A stretch of 32,755 bases of DNA from JBEKYD01 sp049511335 (GCA_049511335.1 JBEKYD010000044.1:1-32755), one strand, 5' to 3'. Numbered from the stretch's first letter, positions 1-8,164 are shown. The notes: generated from the letters alone by a model not told the origin. A program made the numbers and translations.

Positions 1-2
1 AC

Positions 3-299
3 GAGATCCAAAAGACCCGGCCTGCCGTCGTCATCCAGAACGATATCGGGAATCGGTATAGCCCCGTCACAATCGTGGCGGCCGTCACCTCAAAGCTCTC
101 GCCAACGCCCTACCCGGTCGAAGTGCCCGTTACGCCCGGCAAGGGGGACGGCCTCGCGCTGCCATCGGCGATCCAACTCGGCCAAATCCGCTCCGTGGAC
201 CGTGAGCGCCTTGTAAAGCGACTGGGCGCTCTCGATGCGGCTACCATGCTGAGAGTCGATGATGCACTCAAGATCAGCCTCGGGCTGGCTCGAGTCTGA
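3..299 (+). CDS. mazF: MazF/PemK-type endoribonuclease toxin, 5' end outside the window
   Basis: This is the C-terminal 98 codons of a MazF-family toxin. The open frame runs in from the left edge, so the GTG at 75 is internal. The translation begins with the family motif K-T-R-P-A-V-V-I-Q-N-D near position 12, continues with NRYSPVTIVAAVTSK, and has the late motifs QIRSVDRERL and the terminal LKISLGL, all standard MazF landmarks. MazF toxins cleave mRNA at short sequence motifs and are neutralised by a MazE-type antitoxin, usually encoded just upstream in the same operon. That partner would lie left of position 1 and cannot be seen. The gene ends 8 bases from the stop of the convergent TPR gene. 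The N-terminal catalytic arginine region is outside the window, so activity cannot be judged. Confidence 0.88.
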   Translation, partial: EIQKTRPAVVIQNDIGNRYSPVTIVAAVTSKLSPTPYPVEVPVTPGKGDGLALPSAIQLGQIRSVDRERLVKRLGALDAATMLRVDDALKISLGLARV

Positions 300-307
300 G
301 AGGGAGG

Positions 308-2488
308 TCACGGTTGTGGCGATTGGTGCTGCTGCTTCCAGGCGCGCAGACGCTCCACGATTTGCTGAAGCTGCGGACTCGGCTTCAGACGCAGGGCCGT
401 CTCGCTCTCGGTGAGCGCTTCGGCCTGGCCACCGGGCATCCGTATCAAGACGCAAGCCAGGTTGTAATGCGTCTGGGCGTCGCCGGGGTCTAATTGTAAG
501 GCACGGCGATACTCGGCGACGGCGTCCGGCAAGCGGTCGGACATTTGCGCCAGCGCGTATGCCAGGTTGGTGTGCGAGGCGGCGGAATCGGGGCGAATCC
601 GCAACGCCGTTTCATATTCGGCGATGGCATCCGGCAGCCGGCCGGGGACCTGCGCCAGAGCGGTTCCCAGGTTGCTGTGCGCGCCCCAGTAATCCGGCTC
701 GATTTGAATGGCGGCTTGGAATTGGGCGATGGCATCGGGCAGGCCGCCGGGCGTTTCCGCCAAAAGGTGACCCAGGTCGTTATGGGCTTCGGCGGAGTCC
801 GGATTGGATTCGAGAGCCGCTTTGTATTCGGCGATGGCGTCTGGCAAACGGCCCGGCAAGCGTGTGAGAGCGTTGCCTAAGTCGCTGTGCGCCGCGGCGC
901 TGGCGGGCTGGATGCGCAGCGCGGTTTGGAACTGCGCGATGGCATCCTCGGTTCGGCCGGCCGCAAGCAACGCATTCCCGAGGTTGGTATGCGCCCTTTC
1001 GGCATCGGGCGCGAGTCGAACCGCGGTCCGGTATTCGGCGATCGCTTCCTCCAGCCGGCCGGGTGTTTCGACGAGAGCGTTCCCCATGCTGAGGTGCGCT
1101 TCCCAGTAATCCGGATTGGCCCGCTCAGCGGCTTCGAAATGGGCCACGGCCTCAGCCCGGCGGCCGGGAATCTGAAACAGGATATTACCCAGATTGTCGT
1201 GCGCCAACCAGGCATTGGGATTGCGCGCAATGGTGGCGCGGTATAGCGTCTCGTTATCGCGGTAATCGCCGGCCTGGCGCCAGGTCAAGGCGCCGAGCGT
1301 GGCCACCAGGATGGCCGAAACGGCTACCTCGACCGATTTCCCCCGCCCGAACTTCGCGGCGCCGATGGCGATTGCCGACGCCGCCGGGACCAGGATGCCC
1401 AGGCTGGCCAGATAGGCGAAGTGATCGGCGACATAAGAATATCGGAACGGGTACACGTTGAGAAAGCCGAGCACCGGAAAAAGCGTGCCCGCGAAGATCA
1501 GAAAACCAGCCAAGGGCCCGCGGTTGCGGCGCGCCAGGCGCCAGAGCCCGATTCCAACCGCCGCTACACCCGCAGGGAACAGATACTGCCACCACTGGCC
1601 GGTATCGATATTCCAGTGCGGATAGACAAACGTCAGGTTGGCAGGCCAGACGAGTTTGGCCGCATAGAACCAGATGACGCGGCCGGCCACCAGAACGCGC
1701 TCGACAGGCGTCAACGTGAAATCCGCGCCGCTCGCGCCGACCAGCGTCTTCTCCACCCACGCAGTGAAAAGCCCCGCCGACGCCCCCATTGCGAACCACG
1801 GCAGGAGCGGCCGCACATCGCGCTTCCACGCGAGTTTTCCGCGCCGCCACCACAGGATGACCAGCAAAGCGGCCGGCAAAACTGCGGTCACCGTCTTCGA
1901 CATCAACGCGAGCGCGAACAGAGCCAGCGCCACCCAATACCGCGACCGCCGCCGCGACTCGTCGAAATCCAGGTAAACCAGCGCCGCAGCGAGGCAGAAG
2001 AAGCCGGAGAGCGTGCTCTTCTGCTCGGAGATCCACGCTACCGCTTCCACCGCCAGCGGGTGCGCCGCAAACAACGCGCCCGCGAGCCATGCGCCGGGCA
2101 GAGCCATACGCCGCGCGATCTTCACCACCAGGCAAGCCGCCGCGGCGTGCAGCGCCACGTTCAGCAAATGATACCCTAGCACGGAACCGCCCCAAATCGA
2201 ATGCTCGAACCAAAACGCGCTGTGCAGCAGGGGATAATATTGCTGCGTGGCTCCGAGCTCGAACCAGATCCGCCACAGACCGTGAAGGGACTGAAGATCG
2301 GGGCGGGTCACATGACGATCGTCGTCCCAAAGCAGGCTCCCCCGGAGCGCCGGCAGGTACGCCACCAAGGTGATACAACAGATCGAAACGAACGCACCCA
2401 GATCCCGGGAAACGAGTCGATTCCGCTGGACGGCACTCCGATCCGCGGTGGCAACGCGGCGGCCGCCCGGAGATCGTCGTTTGGACAT
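308..2488 (-). CDS. Polytopic membrane protein with C-terminal TPR array (TMTC-like)
   Basis: The 726-residue protein has two halves. Residues about 25-410 contain roughly ten hydrophobic segments with motifs typical of the bacterial TMTC-like/GT-C group: LLWDDD near residue 54 and AHPLAVEAVAWISEQKS near residues 141-157. Residues about 425-700 hold eight TPR units of mostly 35 residues, with recurring AH-x-x-LGN starts and PGRLPDAIAEY loops. Proteins of this build are often annotated as TPR or O-GlcNAc-transferase-like proteins. The WDDD motif resembles the acidic luminal loop of GT-C glycosyltransferases, so sugar or mannosyl transfer from a lipid donor is possible but not shown. The start at 2488 lacks a clear ribosome binding site. 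Codon phase and the hydrophobic pattern support this frame over the long overlapping frames on both strands. Confidence 0.85.
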   Translation of the reverse strand: MSKRRSPGGRRVATADRSAVQRNRLVSRDLGAFVSICCITLVAYLPALRGSLLWDDDRHVTRPDLQSLHGLWRIWFELGATQQYYPLLHSAFWFEHSIWGGSVLGYHLLNVALHAAAACLVVKIARRMALPGAWLAGALFAAHPLAVEAVAWISEQKSTLSGFFCLAAALVYLDFDESRRRSRYWVALALFALALMSKTVTAVLPAALLVILWWRRGKLAWKRDVRPLLPWFAMGASAGLFTAWVEKTLVGASGADFTLTPVERVLVAGRVIWFYAAKLVWPANLTFVYPHWNIDTGQWWQYLFPAGVAAVGIGLWRLARRNRGPLAGFLIFAGTLFPVLGFLNVYPFRYSYVADHFAYLASLGILVPAASAIAIGAAKFGRGKSVEVAVSAILVATLGALTWRQAGDYRDNETLYRATIARNPNAWLAHDNLGNILFQIPGRRAEAVAHFEAAERANPDYWEAHLSMGNALVETPGRLEEAIAEYRTAVRLAPDAERAHTNLGNALLAAGRTEDAIAQFQTALRIQPASAAAHSDLGNALTRLPGRLPDAIAEYKAALESNPDSAEAHNDLGHLLAETPGGLPDAIAQFQAAIQIEPDYWGAHSNLGTALAQVPGRLPDAIAEYETALRIRPDSAASHTNLAYALAQMSDRLPDAVAEYRRALQLDPGDAQTHYNLACVLIRMPGGQAEALTESETALRLKPSPQLQQIVERLRAWKQQHQSPQP

Positions 2489-2523
2489 CTGGATCTATTA
2501 TGACGGGATGACTGCCGGAGACT

Positions 2524-2632
2524 GTGGGGCAGGTTGGTAACCTGCAGCGGGTTGGTAACCCGCTTTCGGCAGTTTCCCAGCGGCGCGCGAACGCCGATTG
2601 ACAATCGGCGGCAGGATACCATCCCGCCCCAC
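2524..2632. repeat. Palindromic dispersed-repeat element with 20-bp terminal inverted repeats
   Basis: The ends 2524-2543 and 2613-2632 are imperfect inverted repeats (GTGGGGC at each end, 17 of 20 positions matching). Inside are three palindromes of the form stem-ttggtaa/ttgacaa-stem at 2530-2546, 2547-2563 and 2593-2609. The element fills the gap between the TPR gene start and the next gene end. Its GTGGGGCAG edge resembles the stem-loops at 15036 and 18181. The whole block could fold into a cruciform or RNA stem. No open reading frame lies inside it. Confidence 0.7.
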
Positions 2633-2661
2633 AGGCGCCGCTTGCCGTCACTCTATTTTGG

Positions 2662-2979
2662 CTACGGAACTACTGGCAGCCACAAGCTGAGGTTCCTCTC
2701 GCGATTCAGGTTCCGCGTCTTTTCTCGATCCACTGCGTATAGAGAAAGCTGGACGTTCCGGCCGTCGGGATCGGTATACTTCAGCCCATCGTCATCGACC
2801 ACAACCGCCACGGCGGAGCGGACCGATCCGTCTTTCAGGACAATTCCAAACATCGGCGGTTCGCCTGTCGGAGATGTGACTGGGCTCGGCGCGGATGAGG
2901 TGTAGTCGTGGATCACACCCTGAACGGGACGGGGCAGCGGTTGGAACATGAACGGGGGCGGAGGCGGCGCGTCCATCAT
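2662..2979 (-). CDS. Pro/Gly/Tyr-rich hypothetical protein, apparently missing its N-terminus
   Basis: From the first ATG (2979) the product is 105 residues, with a proline-rich start and a C-terminal domain of about 75 residues containing FGIVLKDGSVRSAVAVVVDD and KYTDPDGRNVQLSLYAVD. I recognise this only as a small exported-type acidobacterial protein that ends in a compact beta domain. The frame stays open upstream through 2980-3124 and reads like coding sequence (NRGNRSAFPYGYGYGWFGGG and PYDTGADYGYPPQPAP), a typical secreted low-complexity linker. That stretch has no ATG, GTG or TTG, and no signal peptide can be read before the frame enters the mutM-like gene. The gene therefore looks 5'-truncated, or uses a non-standard start. 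Function unknown. Confidence 0.6.
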   Translation of the reverse strand: MMDAPPPPPFMFQPLPRPVQGVIHDYTSSAPSPVTSPTGEPPMFGIVLKDGSVRSAVAVVVDDDGLKYTDPDGRNVQLSLYAVDREKTRNLNRERNLSLWLPVVP

Positions 2980-3124
2980 AGGAGCCGGCTGAGGCGGGTA
3001 GCCGTAATCGGCGCCGGTATCATACGGAAATAACCCACCGCCGAACCACCCGTAGCCATAGCCATAGGGAAAAGCCGAACGATTGCCTCGGTTTGAATAG
3101 CACAGCCTTGACCGGCCGATACCT

Positions 3125-4018
3125 TCAGCCCGCGCCTCGCTTGAGCGACTCCAGCTCTTCCGGGGTGCGCGGCCAGTCTTCGCGGAGCAGGCGGGAGAGG
3201 GCGCGGTCGGCCAGGAGTCGTCCGCCGGTTTGGCAGCGCGGGCAGTAGTTGGTTTCGTTCGAGGCGTAGCGGATGCGCTGGATTTTTTCGCCGCAGCGGG
3301 GGCAGGGAAGTCCGTAGCGGCCGTGGACGGCCATGCCCTCGCGGAAGGCGGTGACCTTTTCGGGGAATTTTCCTTTGGCCTCCGCGTGCAGACGGGCGAC
3401 CCAATGAATGAGCGTTTGGCGCGTGGCGTGGAACAGGCGATCGATTTCTTCGGGCTTCAAGCGCTGGGTGAGCGCTACCGGAGACAATCCGGCGCGATGG
3501 AGGATCTCATCGGAGTAGGCGTTGCCGATGCCGCTGAACATGCGCGGATCGCTTAGCGCGCGCTTCAGCGTATGGTTGGCGGAGGTGAGCGCCGTGGCAA
3601 AATCCTCGGCGGTGGCAGTGAGCACTTCCAGGCCGCCAGGATCGAGCGCGCCGAGGCCCTCTTCGCCGGCGGCCACGTGGAGAGCCGCGCGATGGCGGCT
3701 GCCGGCTTCGGTCAGGGTGAGCACGCCGGAATCGAAATGAAACTCCGCCAGCGCGTTCTTGGCGCCCGAGGCGCGCCAGTGCAAGCGGCCGGCGATCATG
3801 AGATGGATCACCAGCCAGACATCGTTGTCGAATCCGATCGCGACGCGCTTGCCCAGCCGGCGAACTTCGGTGGCCGTTCGCCCGATAGTTGCCTCCAGCG
3901 GAGGAGCCACGGAACGCAGCAGAAACGGGCCTCGTACGATGGCGCGCTCCAGTCGATGACCGGTTACGCGCTCGGCCAGTGCCTCCACATAGACCACCAC
4001 ATCGGGCAGTTCGGGCAT
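3125..4018 (-). CDS. mutM: Formamidopyrimidine-DNA glycosylase (Fpg/MutM-Nei family)
   Basis: The 297-residue product starts with M-P-E-L-P-D; Pro2 is the family's catalytic N-terminal nucleophile and Glu3 the general acid. Lys57 in RRLGKRVAI matches the conserved lysine of Fpg. The helix-two-turn-helix is at about residues 160-173 (FSGIGNAYSDEIL). A C-terminal C4 zinc finger uses Cys239, Cys242, Cys259 and Cys262 (CPRC, then NYCPRCQ). The family excises oxidised purines or pyrimidines and cuts the abasic site by beta/delta-elimination. The start at 4018 was chosen over the upstream start at 4120 because processing of Met1 must expose Pro2. The sequence PELPDVVVYVEAL is typical of a divergent acidobacterial/actinobacterial subgroup rather than canonical MutM, so substrate preference is uncertain. 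Confidence 0.93.
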   Translation of the reverse strand: MPELPDVVVYVEALAERVTGHRLERAIVRGPFLLRSVAPPLEATIGRTATEVRRLGKRVAIGFDNDVWLVIHLMIAGRLHWRASGAKNALAEFHFDSGVLTLTEAGSRHRAALHVAAGEEGLGALDPGGLEVLTATAEDFATALTSANHTLKRALSDPRMFSGIGNAYSDEILHRAGLSPVALTQRLKPEEIDRLFHATRQTLIHWVARLHAEAKGKFPEKVTAFREGMAVHGRYGLPCPRCGEKIQRIRYASNETNYCPRCQTGGRLLADRALSRLLREDWPRTPEELESLKRGAG

Positions 4019-4062
4019 AGGATTATTATGATTTGTTCGAAACCGCGGGGCAGGGGATAATG

Positions 4063-4263
4063 CTCCGGCAACCGCTCCCTGAGATGCTGTGAAATAATCG
4101 ATTTCCAGCCAGTTTTGCACAGCCCAAGTCGCTCAAAACATTGAGTGGCAAAAATGGTTTGGCCGATTATTTCACACCTTCTGACGCTCGCGGCCCGGTA
4201 ACAAGTCTCGTGCTATCGACGAACCCTTTCCGAGCCGCGACCGTCAGGGAGCGGTTGCCGGAG
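4063..4263. repeat. 201-bp nested inverted-repeat element (MITE-like)
   Basis: The ends 4063-4082 and 4244-4263 are a perfect 20-bp inverted repeat. A second perfect 13-bp inverted repeat lies inside at 4088-4100 and 4164-4176. The right arm includes the core GAGCCGCGACCGTCAGGGAG followed by CGGTTGCC, which recurs at 21122-21211 (both orientations) and in fragments at 14018-14045 and 16604-16621. The element sits between the divergent-facing start of the glycosylase gene and the end of motB and carries no plausible gene. It may serve as a bidirectional terminator or be a non-autonomous mobile element. Confidence 0.75.
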
Positions 4264-4273
4264 TTGCGCCATG

Positions 4274-4915
4274 TCACTCGCCCGGCTGGTTCTCCGAACT
4301 CGCTTCATCCAAAATTACGATCTCCACACGCCGGTTGGACGCCCGGCCATCGGTGGTATCGTTCGAAGCGGCTGGGCGATAGGGGCCGTAGCTTGCGACC
4401 GAAAGGCGCGACTCGGAAATACCGTAGCGGGTGCTCAGCAGTTCGAGGATGCGCTGGCTGCGCGCCATCGAAAGCTCCCAGTTGCTGCCGAATCGGCGAT
4501 TGTGGATGGGAACCGTATCGGCATAGCCGATCAAGCGCACATGATTGGGGAGGTCGCGAAGCACGCCGGCAATCTGCGCGAGCGTGGGCAAAGCCTGCGG
4601 ACTGACGGCGTCTTCGCCCGATGCGAAGAGAATCACCTGGGGGAGGCTGATGACAAGGCCGCGGGCTTCGAGCTTGGGGTCCAGCCCGCGCTGGCGGAGA
4701 AGTTCGCGGGCGCGAACCAGGTCGGTGCGGCTCTCGCTGGCTCCCCGGTTCGCCGCGGCGGGCTGAGGGGGAGCCACCGCGTGCACCGGCGCCACATGCA
4801 GACTCTTGGCGGCGCCTACCATGAAGAAGATCAGAAGGATGGTCAGTACGTCGACGTAGCTGATCATCCAGCGGTCGCGTTGATGGGCGGTGCTTTCGAG
4901 ATACTTGGGCCTCAT
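4274..4915 (-). CDS. motB: Flagellar motor stator protein MotB
   Basis: The 213-residue product has a short cytoplasmic N-terminus, one membrane helix with the conserved channel aspartate (D22 in ISYVDVLTILLIFFMVG), a linker, and an OmpA-like peptidoglycan-binding domain (about residues 85-205: FASGEDAVSPQAL, LIGYADTVPI, LSMARSQRILELL, VASYGPYRPA, ASNRRVEIVI). It forms the ion channel of the flagellar stator with MotA and anchors it to peptidoglycan. The ATG at 4915 overlaps the motA stop by four bases (ATGA), which supports this start over the upstream one at 5038 and implies translational coupling. At 213 residues it is shorter than E. coli MotB (about 308). ExbD/TolR-like roles are less likely given the OmpA domain. 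Confidence 0.92.
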   Translation of the reverse strand: MRPKYLESTAHQRDRWMISYVDVLTILLIFFMVGAAKSLHVAPVHAVAPPQPAAANRGASESRTDLVRARELLRQRGLDPKLEARGLVISLPQVILFASGEDAVSPQALPTLAQIAGVLRDLPNHVRLIGYADTVPIHNRRFGSNWELSMARSQRILELLSTRYGISESRLSVASYGPYRPAASNDTTDGRASNRRVEIVILDEASSENQPGE

Positions 4916-5802
4916 AATTGGCCGGTTTGCGGCGCGGTCTGGACAGGCGAAAGGGAGCGGGCTTCGAAGGGTGCGGCAGTCAGGAAGGAATCCAGGCGCT
5001 GGCGAACCAGCTTGGAATACATGCCGTCGAACACGCACAGAACGCCCTCCATGATGAGCTCCTGAAGCTCGAAGGTTTCCGCGGCGCGGGCGCGAATGCG
5101 GTGCGCCGCCGGCAGCAGCACCAGGTTGGCCAGCGCCAGGCCATAGATGGTCGAAGTAAATGCCGCTCCGACGCCGGAGGCAATCGCGGTCATGCTGGAG
5201 AATTGGCGGAGGACATCGATGAGTCCAACCACGGTGCCAATCACGCCGATGGTGGGCGCGAATCCTCCGGCGACTTCCAGCACTTTGGCCGCGGTCTCGC
5301 TCTGTCTCTCACAAAGTCTGATTCGGTTTTCGAGAGCGGACTGCAGCTCGATATGCTCTTTGGCGTCCAGAGCCAGCAGCAGGGCTTCGCGGAGGAAACT
5401 GTGACTTACCCGGTCGAGACCCGCTTCCATGGCGGACATGCCTTTCATGCGGACGGTTCTGGCATACCAGACAATCTCATCGGTCAGGTCTTGCCGGTTT
5501 GGCGAAGCCTCCCGGGAAAACAGGTGCAGCATGCGCCGTAAGGTATGCAGCAGCGCGCTGGGCGGCGTGGTGATCAGCATGACGCCGAGGGTCCCGCCGA
5601 TGACGATCAGCATGCCGGTGGGTTGACAGAAATAATGCGCGCTGACGCCGGTGAAGGCGATGCCCGCGGCGAGCGCGAGGGACGCCACGGCAATACCGGC
5701 GACCAAGCCGATATCGAGGCCGCCTGGCCGGGTACGAGAGGCCGGCGGTTGCCTGAACTCCAACGCGTTTGGAGGCGCGGTAGGCTGCGGGGAAGCGGTC
5801 AT
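4912..5802 (-). CDS. motA: Flagellar motor stator protein MotA
   Basis: The 296-residue protein has a 27-residue polar N-terminal extension, then a membrane pair (LDIGLVAGIAVASLALAAGI and FCQPTGMLIVIGGTLGVMLI), a cytoplasmic loop of about 90 residues, and the C-terminal membrane pair that carries the MotA signature (AGGFAPTIGVIGTVVGLIDVL and GVGAAFTSTIYGLALANLVLLP). These features define MotA/PomA. It couples ion flow through the MotAB channel to torque on FliG. motA and motB form a two-gene operon with no other flagellar gene in the window. The start at 5802 lacks a strong ribosome binding site, so an internal start nearer the first membrane helix cannot be excluded. Confidence 0.93.
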   Translation of the reverse strand: MTASPQPTAPPNALEFRQPPASRTRPGGLDIGLVAGIAVASLALAAGIAFTGVSAHYFCQPTGMLIVIGGTLGVMLITTPPSALLHTLRRMLHLFSREASPNRQDLTDEIVWYARTVRMKGMSAMEAGLDRVSHSFLREALLLALDAKEHIELQSALENRIRLCERQSETAAKVLEVAGGFAPTIGVIGTVVGLIDVLRQFSSMTAIASGVGAAFTSTIYGLALANLVLLPAAHRIRARAAETFELQELIMEGVLCVFDGMYSKLVRQRLDSFLTAAPFEARSLSPVQTAPQTGQL

Positions 5803-5944
5803 GGAAGGCGGAATGCAGATCCATCGCCACCTAGGGTCGTGATTGTTTTCAGAACGATAGGTGTGGCTAGGAGTGTCGAAGGTTTGACGAAGCGGGAGCG
5901 ATCGTCAGAAGTTTGACGGGTTCCCACGGTATGATCGGGAAGAT

Positions 5945-8059
5945 ATGACCCGCTTTCCCGTTCTGGGGCTGACTTGTTTACTCGCCGCGCAATCGCTGGC
6001 AGGGGCGGCGACCGCCGTGCTGTTCGATCCGGCGACGCCTTCGACTGGGCCGTTTCCGACCGACTATCTGACCACGCCCGATCCCATGCAACACACCGGC
6101 AAACGGCTCAACCTGCCGTTGCCCGCGTGCGCCACCCAATATACCTCGTGCCAGGAGACCGGGTTGCTCGAACAACTGGATGGCTTCAGCGTGCGGGCAA
6201 GGCTGAGCGTCAGCTTTTCCGGACCGATCAACACGGCGACGGCCCCGGCGGGAGTTTATTTCGTGGCTCTGGATAATCTGACGCAAGAAGAGCCCGGCAT
6301 TCACCAGGTGGGCCAGGTGGTGACCATCGATCAGGGGGTGTGGGACCCGGCCACCAACACTCTTTACGCAAAGCCATATTCGACGCTCGACCAGCACCGG
6401 CGCTACGCCATCGTGGTGACGGACGCGGTCCAAGATACGGCAGGCAACGCGGTGGTTGCGGCGCCGGCATTCCAGGCTTGCCTGGTGGGCATGACTTCGT
6501 ATTGCGCCACGCTGGCCGCGAGCATGAGCACCATTGCACCCTCGCTGGGCGGCCATCGCCTGGTTGCGGCGGCGGTGTTTACCACCATGAGCGCCACGAT
6601 CTGGCTCGAGCATGCGCGGCAGGTGGTGAGCGCGGTTGCGCCCCAGGCCGCGGTGCTCCCAAACGGCGTCTTTTCGATTCCCAACCTGGCCGAGATTACC
6701 CTGAACGAACAGGTCGGCACGAATCCGCTGGCATTCGCGAGCCTTTCGCTGCCGCTGAACAATACGCTGCTGGCGGGGCTCGGCACGCTGGCCATCGGGT
6801 ATTATCAATCCCCGAATTTCTTGGAGGAGGATTCGTCGATTGCACCCGTGCCATCTGGGCCGGATCTGAATGTTCCCGCCGTGAACAATATCGTCTATTT
6901 CAACGCGCTGCTGCCTTCAAGCCCGAAGCCGGCCGGCGGTTACCCGGTGGTGATTTTCGGGCACGGATTCGGCGATAGCCGTTTCGGAGGTCCCACGGCG
7001 GTGGCGCCCACGTTGGCGCGCGCGGGCTTCGCGGTGATCGCGATCAACGCGGTGGGGCATGGCTTCGGCAATCTCAGCACGGTGACACTGATGGATAACC
7101 AGGGCAACAGCACCACGCTCACCGCCGGCGGGCGGGGCGTGGATTTGAACGGCGACGGCAGCATCGATTCCGAAGAAGGCTGCGTGCTGATCACGCCGAT
7201 CTCTTACGGCATGCGCGATTGCTTCCGCCAGACGGTGGTAGACCTGATGCAGCTTGTGCGGGTGATTCAGGCGGGGCTCGACGTGGACGGCGACGGAACT
7301 CCGGACCTGGACGCCTCGCACATTTATTACGGCGGTCAGTCGCTGGGCGCCATGTACGGCACCATCTTTACGGCGCTGGAGCCGGCGGTGCGAGCGGCAG
7401 CGCTCAATGTGGGCGGCGCGAGCACGGTGGATGTGGCGCGCTGGAGCCCGGCGTATACCAGCTTTATCGACCAGGTGCTGGGGTTGCGCAATCCGCCGCT
7501 GCTCAACGCGGGAACCACGTTCAACCAGGATTACGTGCTGCCGAGCCAGCCGGTACACACGGTGACGGTGAACGGCGCGATGGCAATTCAGAATGTGCTC
7601 GAAGACCTGGAGTGGCTGGGTGTGCAGGGTGACGAAATTGCGTTTGCGCCCCATTTGCAGGTTTCGCCGCTCGCCGACAGGAAGGCGCGGCCGGTGCTGG
7701 TGCAATTCGCGCGCGCGGATATGACCGTGATCAACCCAGCCAATAGCGCGCTGATTCGGGCCGGAAACCTGATGGGCAGCACGTGGGAGTATCGCCACGA
7801 CATCGCCCGCGGTCTGGACCCGGCTTTGCCGCTGAACCCGCATCCGTTCCTGGTGCTTTTCGTGAGCCTTGGAGGGAGCACGATCCAGTTGCCCGGGCTG
7901 GACGCGCTTTCGATCAGCCTGGACGCGCAGGGACAGGTTGCCGGATTTCTGGGCGCCGACGGAAGCTCCATTCCGAATCCCAACGCGCTTTCGAGGTTAC
8001 TGTTCGGCACCAGCGTATTTCAGATGCCGGCGGCGCTGCCGTGGGATTTCGGCTTCTGA
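5945..8059 (+). CDS. Secreted alpha/beta-hydrolase (lipase-like) with Ca-binding-type loops
   Basis: The 704-residue product has a signal peptide (about residues 1-23, ending AGAATA). The next 300 residues resemble the N-terminal domain of bacterial extracellular lipases, starting VLFDPATPSTGPFPTDYLT and including a Big-like segment on sums and differences of states (YAIVVTDAVQDTAGNAV). The hydrolase part has an oxyanion-type GHGFGDSR (His340) and the nucleophile elbow G-G-Q-S-L-G with Ser466. Two acidic loops, DLNGDGSIDSEEG near residue 400 and DVDGDGTPDLD near residue 446, match dockerin/EF-hand-like calcium sites and sit just before the catalytic serine. It probably acts outside the cell or at the outer membrane on esters. 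The exact substrate is unknown. It is divergent from motA with about 140 bases between the starts. Confidence 0.8.
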   Translation: MTRFPVLGLTCLLAAQSLAGAATAVLFDPATPSTGPFPTDYLTTPDPMQHTGKRLNLPLPACATQYTSCQETGLLEQLDGFSVRARLSVSFSGPINTATAPAGVYFVALDNLTQEEPGIHQVGQVVTIDQGVWDPATNTLYAKPYSTLDQHRRYAIVVTDAVQDTAGNAVVAAPAFQACLVGMTSYCATLAASMSTIAPSLGGHRLVAAAVFTTMSATIWLEHARQVVSAVAPQAAVLPNGVFSIPNLAEITLNEQVGTNPLAFASLSLPLNNTLLAGLGTLAIGYYQSPNFLEEDSSIAPVPSGPDLNVPAVNNIVYFNALLPSSPKPAGGYPVVIFGHGFGDSRFGGPTAVAPTLARAGFAVIAINAVGHGFGNLSTVTLMDNQGNSTTLTAGGRGVDLNGDGSIDSEEGCVLITPISYGMRDCFRQTVVDLMQLVRVIQAGLDVDGDGTPDLDASHIYYGGQSLGAMYGTIFTALEPAVRAAALNVGGASTVDVARWSPAYTSFIDQVLGLRNPPLLNAGTTFNQDYVLPSQPVHTVTVNGAMAIQNVLEDLEWLGVQGDEIAFAPHLQVSPLADRKARPVLVQFARADMTVINPANSALIRAGNLMGSTWEYRHDIARGLDPALPLNPHPFLVLFVSLGGSTIQLPGLDALSISLDAQGQVAGFLGADGSSIPNPNALSRLLFGTSVFQMPAALPWDFGF

Positions 8060-8125
8060 GGCGGTCGGGCGCCGGATGGGCGCGGACTTATCCGGGAGGT
8101 CGGCACGCGTCCTCGATCTGCTGAA

Positions 8126-8164
8126 TCAACCGATACGGCGGCGGAGGCTATCTTTCTTCTTCAT
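8126..8164 (-). pseudogene. Possible vestige of an RloB-like partner gene (12 codons)
   Basis: An ATG at 8164 lies inside the last codons of the upstream ATPase gene and reads M-K-K-K-D-S-L-R-R-R-I-G followed by TGA. COG1106/RloA-type ATPase genes are often followed, with a short overlap, by an RloB-type gene whose product begins with a basic stretch such as SLRRR-x-GTR. The overlap (17 bases) and the basic start fit that pattern, but the frame stops at once and nothing RloB-like follows before the end of the hydrolase gene at 8059. This is a suggestive remnant only and could be chance. Confidence 0.3.

Noticed and set aside
488..1240. Regular repeats suggesting a CRISPR array
   Set aside because: The period of about 105 bases is in frame and encodes TPR units; there are no unique spacers between identical short repeats.
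1254..2651. 465-codon open frame on the minus strand
   Set aside because: It is a shifted shadow of the TPR membrane protein gene, rich in Arg/Ala/Gly with no domains; the true frame has clear membrane and TPR motifs.
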